Below, piece by piece: positions 37,784 through 47,081 of a stretch of 64,000 nt of DNA. The stretch covers positions 1,922,001 through 1,986,000 of the forward strand of contig OZ255824.1 of NCBI GenBank assembly GCA_965277495.1, written 5' to 3'. How positions within the stretch are numbered: position 1 is the stretch's first letter; each line of letters starts with the position of its first letter. Source of the stretch: CAHJXG01 sp965277495 (GTDB lineage Bacteria > Pseudomonadota > Alphaproteobacteria > Acetobacterales > Acetobacteraceae). A program made the translations under genes and the position numbers. Under the pieces are notes generated by a model that did not search any database, was not told the origin of the DNA, and was given only the letters and a program-made list of their open reading frames with translations.

Positions 37784-38659
37784 CTACCTGCGCCCGAGCA
37801 GGCCCTGGGGCCGCACATACACGACGACAATCAGCAGCAGCAGCACGGGAATGGTGCGGATCGTCGGCGAGACCGTGTAGGCGGTGATGGTCTCGAGGTA
37901 GCCCACGACATAGGCCGCGATCAGCGAGCCCGACACGCTGCCCAGGCCGCCCAGCACGACGATCGAGAACGCGCTGGCGGTCAATGGCCCAATGCCGTCC
38001 GACGACACGCCGAGGAACATCGCCAGCAGCACCCCGGCGATCCCCGCCAATACGCCGTAAATGGCCCAGACCAGCACGTAGATGCGCGATAGCTCGAACC
38101 CCAGCAGCGTGACGCCGCGGGCGTTCATCGACGCCGCCAGCAGGGCGCGTCCGGGCCGGGTGCGGTTCACCAGCAGCCAGAGCAGCCCGATCACCGACCA
38201 GCAGACGACGGCGGTCAGGATTTCGTTCGCAGGCGTCCGCACGCCGACAATGTTGACGACGCCGGCGATCAATGGGCGCACGGTTTTCGGGTTGCTGGTG
38301 AAGAAATAGGCGATGGCCTCCTGGATCATGATCCCCCACAGCAAGGTGCCGGTCAGGACGAAGATCTCCTTTTCCTCGGCGGGGATCGCCCGCGAGCGCT
38401 GGATCGGACGCACGACGCAGCCGTAGGTGACCATGGCGGCGGCCAGGCCGAACAGCACGCCGGCCAGCGCGCCGATGTAGGGCCCGGTGTCGAAGCTTCC
38501 CGCCACCGCCCAGGCTGCCACCGCGGCGGCGACCATGATGGCCCCGTGCGACAAATTTAGCACGCCCGACACGCCAAAAATGAGCGTGAACCCGGCGGCG
38601 CCCAACGCATAAAGCGCGCTGATGGCAAATCCGTCGATTAGGATCTGCAGCGCGGTCAT
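37784..38659 (-). CDS. livH: LivH-type ABC permease
   Basis: A 291-residue permease of the LivH family, with GVSGVLNLSHGAIMVAAAVAAW near residue 35 and SIVVLGGLGSVSGSLIAAYVVG near 230. About eight hydrophobic segments. ATG 38659 is chosen; a GTG seven codons upstream (38680) is also open. It is followed 10 bp later by livM and preceded by the binding-protein gene. Confidence 0.9.
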   Translation of the reverse strand: MTALQILIDGFAISALYALGAAGFTLIFGVSGVLNLSHGAIMVAAAVAAWAVAGSFDTGPYIGALAGVLFGLAAAMVTYGCVVRPIQRSRAIPAEEKEIFVLTGTLLWGIMIQEAIAYFFTSNPKTVRPLIAGVVNIVGVRTPANEILTAVVCWSVIGLLWLLVNRTRPGRALLAASMNARGVTLLGFELSRIYVLVWAIYGVLAGIAGVLLAMFLGVSSDGIGPLTASAFSIVVLGGLGSVSGSLIAAYVVGYLETITAYTVSPTIRTIPVLLLLIVVVYVRPQGLLGRR

Positions 38660-38717
38660 GGAAAAGGGGTCCCGCCGCACTCAAGCGCCGGGTTCTCCAC
38701 CGATAAACGCGAAAAAA

Positions 38718-39977
38718 TCAGTTCGCGGCCTGGTTGATCTTGACGAAGGACGGGAAGGTCAGCTTGGCGTTGGCAAGGTTGGCCGGCCAAACCGTCATCT
38801 GCTTGCCGTCCTGCCACTGCACGAACAGCCCGCTGATGAGGCCGGCGCCGTACTTGATCGAATGGGTGAACGGGTCGTCCTTGCCGTAGAACTGCGTGCG
38901 GCCGATGGTGCCCTCCCAGTTCGTTTGCTCCAGCGCCGCGACCAGCTTGTCCGGGTCGGTCGAACCCGCACGGTGCACCGCGTCGGCGATGTAGTAAACC
39001 TGGTCATAGGTCGTGTAGCCGGTATAGGCCGGGGTTATGCCGAACCGCTTGGTATAGGCGTCGGTGAACGGGTTGGTCTTCGGCGTGACTGCGACGCCCG
39101 GCGCCGAGACGGTCTGGTACAGCACGCTTTCCGAAGCGCCGTTGGTGTCCTTCCAGAACGTGCTGGAGGTCGCCTGCGAGCTGATGCCGAACATCGGGAT
39201 CGGCACCTGCTGGCTGGTCCACTGCACGGTCGGCTGCACGCCGACATGGCTGATGCCGGTGATGATGACGGCGGGCTTCTCGCCTTCGATCTTGTTGAAG
39301 ATCGGCGTGAAATCGGTGGTGTCCGGCGAGAACCGGATATGGTCGAGCACCTTGATACCGATCTTCGGCAGGCACTCGAGATAGCCGGTGTCGAGCGGCG
39401 TGGTCCAGGCCGCGTCCTCGCTCATGACCACGGCGGTCTGCATCTTCAGGTTGGTGACCAGCAGGTCCTTGGCGGCGTCGCACACCGACAAGGCTAGCGC
39501 GGCCGAGGTCAGGTAGCCGTGGAAGGTGTACTTGTTGCGGTCGTAGTCCTTGTGGACGGCGATGCTGATCTCGTTGCTGGCGGCGCCGGGGGTGATGAGC
39601 GGCATCTTCAGCCGGCCCGACCACGGCTCCAGCGCCAGCACGACCTCGCTGACATAGCTCGCGATCACGATATTGACCTTGTCCTGGTTCGCGGCCCGCT
39701 GGAAGGCGCGGACGGCGTCGGCCGAGGAGTTGTGGTCGTCGTAGGTGACCAGCTCGATCTTGCGTCCGTCCATGCCGCCGGCCGCGTTGATCTCGTCGGC
39801 GGCGAGCTGCGCGGCGTTGGGGATGGCTGCGCCCGAAATCGACGACACCTCGGCGATCACCCCGATGCGGATCGGGTCGGCCGCGGCGGCCGGGCCACCC
39901 GGCTGCAGCACGCCAAGCGCCAGGGCAGCGGCGGCGACGGCTTGGACCGGGAAGCTGCGCCGGCTTGGATGTGTCAC
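38718..39977 (-). CDS. ABC transporter substrate-binding protein (HAAT type)
   Basis: A 419-residue type I periplasmic binding protein (Peripla_BP_6). A signal peptide with a Tat-like RRSF start ends near PAAAAD (about residue 34), then IRIGVIAEVSSISGA opens the first lobe. GTG 39977 is chosen: AGGGGGA lies a few bases upstream and no ATG fits. It is the receptor for the livHM/GF importer directly downstream. The position between catABC-eamA and the liv genes suggests an aromatic acid or related ligand, but this is inference. Confidence 0.88.
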   Translation of the reverse strand: MTHPSRRSFPVQAVAAAALALGVLQPGGPAAAADPIRIGVIAEVSSISGAAIPNAAQLAADEINAAGGMDGRKIELVTYDDHNSSADAVRAFQRAANQDKVNIVIASYVSEVVLALEPWSGRLKMPLITPGAASNEISIAVHKDYDRNKYTFHGYLTSAALALSVCDAAKDLLVTNLKMQTAVVMSEDAAWTTPLDTGYLECLPKIGIKVLDHIRFSPDTTDFTPIFNKIEGEKPAVIITGISHVGVQPTVQWTSQQVPIPMFGISSQATSSTFWKDTNGASESVLYQTVSAPGVAVTPKTNPFTDAYTKRFGITPAYTGYTTYDQVYYIADAVHRAGSTDPDKLVAALEQTNWEGTIGRTQFYGKDDPFTHSIKYGAGLISGLFVQWQDGKQMTVWPANLANAKLTFPSFVKINQAAN

Positions 39978-40143
39978 GTGGTGTCCCCCTGGGTTGATGC
40001 GCGCCCCTTGCCGGGCGCTGCCTTGGACCGAGCGATGCTTGGCCTGGCTACATCTATACCCTTGGGCAACGGTGGTGAGCAACGGCCCGCCGATGAAAGC
40101 CGTGCGGAATTTTGGACTCCGCCTGCATGACGCTGCCGACGGG

Positions 40144-41010
40144 TCAGCCACGGCTGGCGACGGCGACCCCGGACGCGGCGACGGCCATGCCGGCGATTTG
40201 CAATGCCGAAAGCTGTTCCCCGAACAACGCGAAGGCCAGCACCGCCACCACCGGCGGCACCAAATAGAACAATGACGCGACCCCGGCCACGGCACCGCGC
40301 CGGATCAGGATTAGCAGCAGCGAGATCGCGCCGAGCGACAACCCGCAGACCGCCCAGGCTAGCCCGGCCCAGGCCTGCCAGCTCGCGTCGAAGCGCCCGG
40401 CCTCGGTCAGCACCGCGATGGGCGCGGTGACCACGGCCGCGCCGATGAACTGCACCGCCGCGTTGGTCCGCAGGTCCGCCGTCGATGCCGTGCGTTTTTG
40501 CCAGATGGTGCCCAGCGTTATCGCCACCATCCCCGCGCCGCACGCCAGCAACGGCGCGACGAACACGCCGCCCAGGCCGGCACGCAACTGCGGCTGCAAC
40601 ACCAGCAGCGCGCCGGCGAAGCCGATGCCGATGCCGGCCCAGCGGCGGACGCCCACCCGCTCGCCGAGCAGCGGAAACGCCAGCACCGCCGTCAGCAACG
40701 GCTGCAAACCGACAACCAGCGCCGAGATTCCCGCCGGCAGGCCGTGCCGCACCGACCAGAACACGCCGCCGAGGTAGACGCCCTGCAGCAGCACCCCGGC
40801 GACCAGCGCGTCGCGCCAGCCGCGCACGCCGCGGGGCCAGTCCGCGCGGGCCACCGCCGCGATGCCGGCGAACGCCGAAGCGCTGAGCACGAACCGGTAT
40901 GCCAGGAAGGTGAGCGGGTCGGCATGCGGCGCCACCAGCCGAGCCACGATGAACCCGGTGGCCCAGATGCTGACGAAAAGGACGGGCATCGCGCTGTGGA
41001 GCGCGTTCAC
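40144..41010 (-). CDS. EamA/DMT-family transporter
   Basis: A 288-residue inner-membrane protein with ten hydrophobic segments arranged as two EamA repeats (each starting with an IWATGFIVARLVAP-like helix; second repeat from about residue 150). DMT-family exporters move metabolites or amino acids. The start appears to be GTG 41010. It lies 26 bp after catC on the same strand and upstream of the binding-protein gene, so it may be part of the same transcription unit. Confidence 0.87.
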   Translation of the reverse strand: MNALHSAMPVLFVSIWATGFIVARLVAPHADPLTFLAYRFVLSASAFAGIAAVARADWPRGVRGWRDALVAGVLLQGVYLGGVFWSVRHGLPAGISALVVGLQPLLTAVLAFPLLGERVGVRRWAGIGIGFAGALLVLQPQLRAGLGGVFVAPLLACGAGMVAITLGTIWQKRTASTADLRTNAAVQFIGAAVVTAPIAVLTEAGRFDASWQAWAGLAWAVCGLSLGAISLLLILIRRGAVAGVASLFYLVPPVVAVLAFALFGEQLSALQIAGMAVAASGVAVASRG

Positions 41011-41035
41011 GCCGGTATGCTGCCGGGCGCGCCGG

Positions 41036-41320
41036 TCACTCCTTGTGGATGGCGGAGGGGTGCTGCGCCAGCGGGGTCACGCAGATGGCCATGAACGGGA
41101 ACAGCGGCAGGCCCGACAGGATGGCGTGCAGCTCGTCATGGCTCGCCACGTCGAACACGCTGATGTTGGCGTATTGCCCGGCGATGCGCCACAAATGCCG
41201 CCACTTGCCCTCGCGCTGCAACGCCTCGGCCTGCGCCTTTTCCGCAGCTTTCAGGCGGTCGAACGCGGCCGGGTCCATGTCCCGCGGCGCCTGGACGTCC
41301 ATTTGCACGTGATACAGCAT
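41036..41320 (-). CDS. catC: Muconolactone delta-isomerase
   Basis: A 94-residue enzyme that converts muconolactone to 3-oxoadipate enol-lactone in the catechol ortho-cleavage branch. The length is typical of CatC. Family features are the N-terminal MLYHVQMDV, the central REGKWRHLWRIAGQYANISVFDV and the C-terminal LPLFPFMAICVTPLAQHPS. Third gene of catA-catB-catC; AGGGA precedes ATG 41320. Confidence 0.95.
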   Translation of the reverse strand: MLYHVQMDVQAPRDMDPAAFDRLKAAEKAQAEALQREGKWRHLWRIAGQYANISVFDVASHDELHAILSGLPLFPFMAICVTPLAQHPSAIHKE

Positions 41321-41343
41321 CGCTTGGTCCCTATTGGCGCGCC

Positions 41344-42504
41344 CTAATGGCGTGCATAGGCGCGTAGCTTGTCCTGGTCCAGCACGACCCCAATGCCGGG
41401 GCCGGACGGCAGGTGGACATGGAAGTCCTCGAACCGCAACGGCTCCGTCACCAGGTCGCCGACCAGGATCTGCGGCCCGAAATGCTCGCAGCCCCAGGCG
41501 AGCTCGCGCAGCGTCGCGAACGCCTGCAGGTGCGCCGCAGCGCCCACCGAGCTTTCCAGCAAACATCCGCCATACAGCGCGATGCCCGCCGCCTCCGCCA
41601 CCGCCGCCACCCGCTTCAGCCCGAGCAGGCCGCCATGCTTCACCAGCTTCAACGACACCGCATCGGCAGCACCTGCAGCGCCGGCCGCAAGCATGTCGTG
41701 CACGGTGAACACGCACTCGTCCGCCAGCAGCGGCGGCGTATGCGGACGGGCGCGCAGCCGGGCCATGGCGGCGAGGTTCCAGGCCGGCACCGGCTGCTCG
41801 ACCAGGCGCACGCCGATCTCGTCCAGTTGCGGCAGGCAGCGCGCCGATACCGTCTCGTCCCAGGCCTGGTTCGCGTCCACGATCAGCTCGGCCCGGCCCT
41901 CCAGCGCCTGCGCCAAATGCCGCATGCGCGCCATGTCGGCTGCCGGCTCCTGCGCGCCGATCTTGACCTTGAAAGTGCGGTGCAGCCGGGCCTCCAGCTT
42001 GCGGTTGGCCTCGTCGGCCTCCTGCACCGGGTCGCCGGACGCGAGGGTCCACAGCACCGGCACCCGGTCCCGCACTGCGCCGCCCAAAAGGGTCGTCACC
42101 GGCAGGCCCAGCGTGCGGCCGAGCGCGTCCCACAACGCCGTCTCGACCGCGGCCTTGGCGGCGTTGTTGCGCTTCGCCGCCAGGTCCATCTGCGCCCCGG
42201 CGGCCTCGATCAGGTCGGCGCGGCGGCCCATGATGGCCGGCGCCAGATAGGTGTCGACCGTGGCCTTGATGCCCTCGGCGCTCTCCTCGCTCCAGCGGGG
42301 TCCGCCGAGGGTCGCGGCCTCGCCCACGCCCTCCACGCCGTTCGCCAGCCGGACCTGCACGATGACGTAGCTCTGCGCCGTCACCGAAGTGTTGGACAGC
42401 TTGTGCCGCCGCACGGTGGGCACGTCGACGATGGTGCTCGTGATCGAGGCCACCGCCAGATCCCGGGCGAGGCCGCCCGGGACGGCGTGGAACGGGTCCG
42501 GCAT
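41344..42504 (-). CDS. catB: Muconate cycloisomerase
   Basis: A 386-residue enolase-superfamily enzyme that lactonises cis,cis-muconate to muconolactone. The catalytic Lys pair is in FKVKIGAQ (near residue 195), with metal ligands in VDANQAW (Asp), LVEQPV (Glu) and LADECVF (Asp), and the opposite base in SLKLVKHGG. It begins 5 bp after catA ends and precedes catC by 23 bp. The order of genes matches the chemical order of the pathway. Confidence 0.95.
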   Translation of the reverse strand: MPDPFHAVPGGLARDLAVASITSTIVDVPTVRRHKLSNTSVTAQSYVIVQVRLANGVEGVGEAATLGGPRWSEESAEGIKATVDTYLAPAIMGRRADLIEAAGAQMDLAAKRNNAAKAAVETALWDALGRTLGLPVTTLLGGAVRDRVPVLWTLASGDPVQEADEANRKLEARLHRTFKVKIGAQEPAADMARMRHLAQALEGRAELIVDANQAWDETVSARCLPQLDEIGVRLVEQPVPAWNLAAMARLRARPHTPPLLADECVFTVHDMLAAGAAGAADAVSLKLVKHGGLLGLKRVAAVAEAAGIALYGGCLLESSVGAAAHLQAFATLRELAWGCEHFGPQILVGDLVTEPLRFEDFHVHLPSGPGIGVVLDQDKLRAYARH

Positions 42505-42508
42505 CGGG

Positions 42509-43453
42509 TCAGGCAGCCTTGGCGTGTTCGCGCACCACGACGGTGTCCGGCAGGTCGGCCATCTCGCGGTTCAGGGTGAAGTCGAACTTGATCTCCGAAT
42601 ATGGCGCGTTCAGCCCCATCTTTGAAGCATTGGCTGCTTTCGGGTCTGTCCCGTCGGTGTGCCGGGTGACGGCGGGGATCAGCTCGTCCCGCGTGGCGAA
42701 GGCGAAGTCGTCATACAGGAACTTGTCGCCGGCGATGTTGATCTGCGTCGTGAGCTGACGGAAGCCCGGCGCCGAGACGAAGAAATGCACATGCGCCGGG
42801 CGCTGCCCGTGCCGCCCGAGCTGGTTCAGCAGCTTCTGCGTCGGCCCGTCCGGCGGGCAGCCATAGCCAGATGGCAGGATCGAGCGGAAGCGGTAGCGGC
42901 CCTCGGCGTCCGTCTCGATGCGGCGGCGCAGGTTCCAGGGCTTCTGGCTGGGGTCGAAGAACGAGTAGCCGCCGAGCGTGTTGGCGTGCCAAACGTCGAC
43001 GATGGCGCCCGGGACCGGCTTGCCGCCGGTGTCGCGGACCTGGCCCTCCATGAACAGCACTTCGCCCTGTTCGCTGCCGTCGTCGAGCCGCGCCTCGCCC
43101 TTGGACAGCGGCGCGTCGGCCAGATAAAGCGGCCCCTCGATGGTGCGCGGCGTGCCGCCCTCCAGCCCGGCCTGCTTCTCTTTTTCGTCGAAGCGCAGGT
43201 CGAGGAAGTGCTCGATGCCCAGGCCTGCGGCCAGCAGGCCGTACTCGTTGCGCTGGCCCATCTCGGTCAAATAGCTCATGGCGGCCCAGAACTCCGCCGG
43301 GGTCACGTCGAAATCCTCGATGGTTTTGAACATGTCGGACACGACGCGGTGCACGATGCGCTTCACGCGCTCGTTGCCGCCGGGCACGTCGAGGCCGCTG
43401 AGCTTGTTGAGCAGGTCCTTGGTCGGGCTGTTGTTCAGGATCGAGAGTGTCAT
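42509..43453 (-). CDS. catA: Catechol 1,2-dioxygenase
   Basis: A 314-residue intradiol dioxygenase that opens catechol to cis,cis-muconate using non-haem Fe(III). The N-terminal helical dimerisation domain is followed by the catalytic domain (from about residue 110). Fe ligands are in GGYSFFDP (Tyr), LPSGYGCPP (Tyr) and RPAHVHFFVS (two His). GGGAAG precedes ATG 43453. First gene of catABC; no CatR-type LysR regulator is next to it in the window. Confidence 0.95.
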   Translation of the reverse strand: MTLSILNNSPTKDLLNKLSGLDVPGGNERVKRIVHRVVSDMFKTIEDFDVTPAEFWAAMSYLTEMGQRNEYGLLAAGLGIEHFLDLRFDEKEKQAGLEGGTPRTIEGPLYLADAPLSKGEARLDDGSEQGEVLFMEGQVRDTGGKPVPGAIVDVWHANTLGGYSFFDPSQKPWNLRRRIETDAEGRYRFRSILPSGYGCPPDGPTQKLLNQLGRHGQRPAHVHFFVSAPGFRQLTTQINIAGDKFLYDDFAFATRDELIPAVTRHTDGTDPKAANASKMGLNAPYSEIKFDFTLNREMADLPDTVVVREHAKAA

Positions 43454-43476
43454 AGCGTTCTTCCCTTTCGATTTGG

Positions 43477-46137
43477 TTAACCGAGATCGCCACCCCCCAC
43501 CGGCAAGGCGACGCCGGCAGTGTAGGACGCTTCGTCCGCGGCGAAAGACCGGATCGCCCCCGCCGCGCCGAGCACCGCGAGCAGCCGCCGCGCCGCCACA
43601 TGCGCCGGGAAGCCTATGTTCTCCAGGTTGCTGCGATAGTCGTAGTTGCTCCGGCGCTGGCCAGGCGCCACGATCTCGCCGATCAGGAAATCAGGCACCG
43701 CGCTGCCCTCGGCCTCCCATGACCCCTGCCTCCGCGCGGCCGGCGTTTTCGCCAGCACAGACGATGTATAAACCAGGCCCGGCGCGGCGCCATGCCATCC
43801 CACCTTGTGCTGACTCGACCCAAGCGGCGTGAAGTAGGCATGGGCCGCCTGCGCCCATAGCACGCTTTCGCTCAGCCGGTTGCCGACCAGGCTGTGCACG
43901 GCGTCGGGAAACGCCGTCTGGCTCCGCACCGCCGCGGCCACCGCCTGCAATGCCTGCATCGCGCCGTGCCACTTTTCCGGCGCCGCGGTTTCGCAATCCG
44001 GCAGCGAGAACCCATCCAGGACAAACAGCGCCTCGGGATACAGCGGCGTCACCAGGTCAATCATCCGCGCCAGGCCGGCGGTCTGGTCGACCCAGACCTT
44101 GTCGCCGACGCGCAGGCCGATCCAGATGACCGGACGGCGTTGCGACAGGCGTCCAATCTCCGCCCGCCGTTCGGTCGGCGCCTGCCGCTCCGCCCAGCGC
44201 TGCACCCGCTGCAGCAGCGGCTTCGGGATGAAGCTGCCGCCGAGCTGCAGCGCGATGTCGTGCGGCGAGAACGGGCAGGGGTCGATGACCGCGGCCTCCG
44301 CCATGGCGCGGCATTCGACGCCGGCGAGCTCGGGGAACAGGCCCGCGATTGGGCCGAAATACAGCGTCGGCGGCGGCACCACCATGCCGATATTGCCGAT
44401 GACGCCGGCCAGGGCCAGGCGCTCGAACGGCGGCAGGTAGTTCCAGATATGATGCGCCGGGTTCTCGGCCCGTCCGTGGATGGCGGCGATGCGCCGGCGC
44501 GTGCCGCGTGCGGCGCGGGCCATGCTGGCGCTGCGCAGCAACGCCGCGTGGTTCTGGGCGGCGCGGCGCAGCCAGATCGCCTGGATTTCGGCCACGTAGT
44601 GGTCGGCACTGTAGAAGCCCTGCTTGGACGGCGCTGCCTTCGTGTCGACCAGCAGCAGCAGGTTGCTGCGGACCAGATGCAGGAACACCGCGAAGTTCAT
44701 GTTCCCGGCGGCATGGAAGGTGACGAGCTCCGTGCCGCGGAAGCTGAACACCTGGCGGTCGTGGATCTTCACGCTATCGAACAGGTCGGACGCGCCGCCG
44801 CTGTTTGGGTCGACCATCCGGAACTCCTGGTCGCGCACGATGCGGTCCTGGAAGGCGGTGAAGCCCTCGTCCAGGCGCACGATCTGCTCCGCGTCCGGGC
44901 TGGAGAACGCGGCATGGCCGAGATAGGCGTCCCATTCCGGCGACAGCGGCCCGACCAAATCGCCGAGGAACGCCTGCACGGCCGCGGCATCCACGCCCGC
45001 CTCGCGCAACCACCCCTCCTGCTCCGGGGTCGGGTCACGCACTTGCACCGCGCGCAGGCGAGGCTGGCGCAGCAGGAAGAACAAGCGCATCCGCAGGCTC
45101 GGCACCGCGAGGGCGCGGGCGATCACCTCCTTGCCGGGGTCCTCGAAAGCGCACAGGGCGTCGAGATAGGCCTGGCAGGCGAGCGCCGCGTCCGACTGGC
45201 GCCACGCCTCGATCTGGTCCGCGAAGCGCTCCAACAGGACGCCATGCGGCATATGGCGCGCGAGCTGCAGCATCAGGGCCGGAACGAGGGCCTGTGACCG
45301 TGCCTGCAGGCCGGCGTAGCGGGCGGTGACTTCGGCGCCGGACAGCGTGGCCGCCAGGAAATCACGCCATTGGAACAGGACCGGCTCGCTGTCCGGCGCG
45401 GCGAGCACCGCCGCTTCGAAGACCGGGGCGAAGGCGTCGGAACCGGCAGGGACCCGGCGAAGAACTTCATTCAATCGCTGGAGCGCCGCGATGGGCGCAC
45501 CTGCCGGCGTGTCGATCAATTGGGCATACCGGATGGCGGCGTCGCTCCAATCCTCGCGTAGGAGCGCCAGGGTGGCACGCAGCTCGGCGAAGGCGGCCGA
45601 ACCGGCCCAGGCCGCCGCGGCCTCCGCGGCCACGGCCTGGGCCACGGCGCTCTGGTCCACCGCCAGCAGCGCCACGCAGACGGCGGCGGCGGCAGTGGCG
45701 CGCGAGGGATCATGCGCCAGGGCACGGACGGCCCGGCGCAACTGCGAGCCGGCGGCAGCGGGCTGGCCAAGATGCACGAGCGCGGTCGCGGCCATGAGGC
45801 CCAGGGCCGGTTTGAATTCCAGGCCCGCCTCGGCGGCTTCGAGCGCCAGCGGCCAGGCGCGCAGCTCGACATAGGCGCCGGCCAGTTCGCTATGGAACCA
45901 CTCCGGCAGCGTCCGCGCCGCTCCGGCAGCCTGCTGCGCCGCCAGGAACGCTTCGACCGCCGGTCCGGGCAGCCCGTTGCGGCGGCGCAGCAGCCCGATA
46001 TGCGTCAGGATATCGACCCGTCGGCCCGGCAGCCCGGCGAGCAACGACTGCCCGACACGTTCCGCTTCCGGGAGGTCGCCTGCGGTGAACAGGCTCTGGA
46101 ACAACTCGAACGACGGCGCGGCACAATCGGCAGGCAT
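43477..46137 (-). CDS. Large TPR-containing protein with unassigned C-terminal domain
   Basis: An 886-residue protein. Residues about 15-330 form Ala-rich helix pairs resembling TPR repeats (for example LPEAERVGQSLLAGLPGRRVDILTHIGLL). The C-terminal half (about 430-870) is a distinct globular domain with blocks such as HDRQVFSFRGTELVTFHAAGN, NPAHHIWNYLPPFERL, VIWIGLRVGDKVWVDQTAG and YFTPLGSSQHKVGWHGAAPG. The last two resemble nucleotide-sugar-binding folds, so a glycosyltransferase-like role is possible but unproven. No signal peptide. ATG 46137 has AGGGGG 7 nt upstream; GTG 46143 is the alternative. Confidence 0.75.
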   Translation of the reverse strand: MPADCAAPSFELFQSLFTAGDLPEAERVGQSLLAGLPGRRVDILTHIGLLRRRNGLPGPAVEAFLAAQQAAGAARTLPEWFHSELAGAYVELRAWPLALEAAEAGLEFKPALGLMAATALVHLGQPAAAGSQLRRAVRALAHDPSRATAAAAVCVALLAVDQSAVAQAVAAEAAAAWAGSAAFAELRATLALLREDWSDAAIRYAQLIDTPAGAPIAALQRLNEVLRRVPAGSDAFAPVFEAAVLAAPDSEPVLFQWRDFLAATLSGAEVTARYAGLQARSQALVPALMLQLARHMPHGVLLERFADQIEAWRQSDAALACQAYLDALCAFEDPGKEVIARALAVPSLRMRLFFLLRQPRLRAVQVRDPTPEQEGWLREAGVDAAAVQAFLGDLVGPLSPEWDAYLGHAAFSSPDAEQIVRLDEGFTAFQDRIVRDQEFRMVDPNSGGASDLFDSVKIHDRQVFSFRGTELVTFHAAGNMNFAVFLHLVRSNLLLLVDTKAAPSKQGFYSADHYVAEIQAIWLRRAAQNHAALLRSASMARAARGTRRRIAAIHGRAENPAHHIWNYLPPFERLALAGVIGNIGMVVPPPTLYFGPIAGLFPELAGVECRAMAEAAVIDPCPFSPHDIALQLGGSFIPKPLLQRVQRWAERQAPTERRAEIGRLSQRRPVIWIGLRVGDKVWVDQTAGLARMIDLVTPLYPEALFVLDGFSLPDCETAAPEKWHGAMQALQAVAAAVRSQTAFPDAVHSLVGNRLSESVLWAQAAHAYFTPLGSSQHKVGWHGAAPGLVYTSSVLAKTPAARRQGSWEAEGSAVPDFLIGEIVAPGQRRSNYDYRSNLENIGFPAHVAARRLLAVLGAAGAIRSFAADEASYTAGVALPVGGGDLG

Positions 46138-46153
46138 CGGCACACCCCCTAAC

Positions 46154-46175
46154 CATTACGGTTCCGACCATAATG
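46154..46175. promoter_or_regulatory. Imperfect palindrome upstream of the TPR-protein gene
   Basis: Arms CATTACGGT and ACCATAATG (8 of 9 paired, 4-nt spacer) lie in the 51-bp gap between the Kir channel gene and the TPR gene. It could be an operator or a weak mRNA hairpin. Low confidence. Confidence 0.3.
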
Positions 46176-46194
46176 CATGCGAGGGAGCAATAAG

Positions 46195-47016
46195 CTATGC
46201 CATCCAGGCCGGGTCCGGCTCCAGCGTGTCGAGACGGGTAAGGTCGGCGGTCGTATGGCCCGTCGCGTCCCGCGTGATGGCGTCGGCGAACCGCTGGCCG
46301 AACAGGATGTCGGCGGCGCCATAGCTTTGTATGTCCTCAATCCGCGCGCCGAGCGACTGGTCCCGCGCATCGACCGACAGGAACAGCCGGACATCCTCAT
46401 TGGCGAGGCGGGCGGTGTCGTAGCCGCAAAGCGGGCTGCTCGCGTCGATGGTGTGCATCAGCGTCCACATCAGCACGAACATCTGCATCTCCGCCCGCAG
46501 CAGCGGCAACTCTTGGGTCCGCCGGAACGACTGCCCCTCGGCGGTGCTGTCGGGGAGCAGGACGCCAAGCCTAGCGGTCATATGGGTCAGCAGGGACATG
46601 CCGCCGTTGCCGATCCGCACCATAAGCGTCGGCTGGCCGTTATGCATGGCGACCACGGCATGCGCTGAATACAGGATCTTGGATTTGGGCCGCGAGAAAC
46701 GGACGAACAGCAGCCCGGTCAGCACGGCCGTCAGGGCCATGCCGCTGAAGATCTCGAACGCCGATACCACGTGGCCGTACGTGGTGGCGGGCGACATCGT
46801 GCCATAGCCGACCGTCGCCAGCGTTTCGAGGCTGAAAAAGAAGGCGTCGCCGAATGCGCCGTGCCGTGCATTGGCGATGGCGCCGGGTTGCGCCAGATAT
46901 ACCAACGCGAACAGGACGTTGACCGTGACCTCGATCAAGAGAGCCATGAACGCAAAGGCCGGCCACGATAGGCTGAGCGCTATGTAATACGGGTCGCGCA
47001 AGTCGAAGCGGGACAC
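46195..47016 (-). CDS. Inward-rectifier-type potassium channel (KirBac family)
   Basis: Membrane K+ channel. After a slide-helix segment (DLRDPYYIALSLSWPAF) come two transmembrane helices flanking the pore, with the selectivity filter ATVGYGTM near residue 70. A C-terminal immunoglobulin-like cytoplasmic domain of about 150 residues (SKILYSAHAVVAMHNGQPTLMVRIGN) follows, diagnostic of Kir proteins. The annotated GTG 47016 is conservative: the frame stays open upstream with plausible Kir sequence (VQVGAFEVSKRG) but has no standard start. Downstream of the dihaem cytochrome gene, same strand. Confidence 0.88.
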   Translation of the reverse strand: MSRFDLRDPYYIALSLSWPAFAFMALLIEVTVNVLFALVYLAQPGAIANARHGAFGDAFFFSLETLATVGYGTMSPATTYGHVVSAFEIFSGMALTAVLTGLLFVRFSRPKSKILYSAHAVVAMHNGQPTLMVRIGNGGMSLLTHMTARLGVLLPDSTAEGQSFRRTQELPLLRAEMQMFVLMWTLMHTIDASSPLCGYDTARLANEDVRLFLSVDARDQSLGARIEDIQSYGAADILFGQRFADAITRDATGHTTADLTRLDTLEPDPAWMA

Positions 47017-47081
47017 CCCCCGCTTCGATACCTCGAACGCGCCGACCTGGACCCGGTGGCTCGCGTTGCGCCGCGGCTGGC

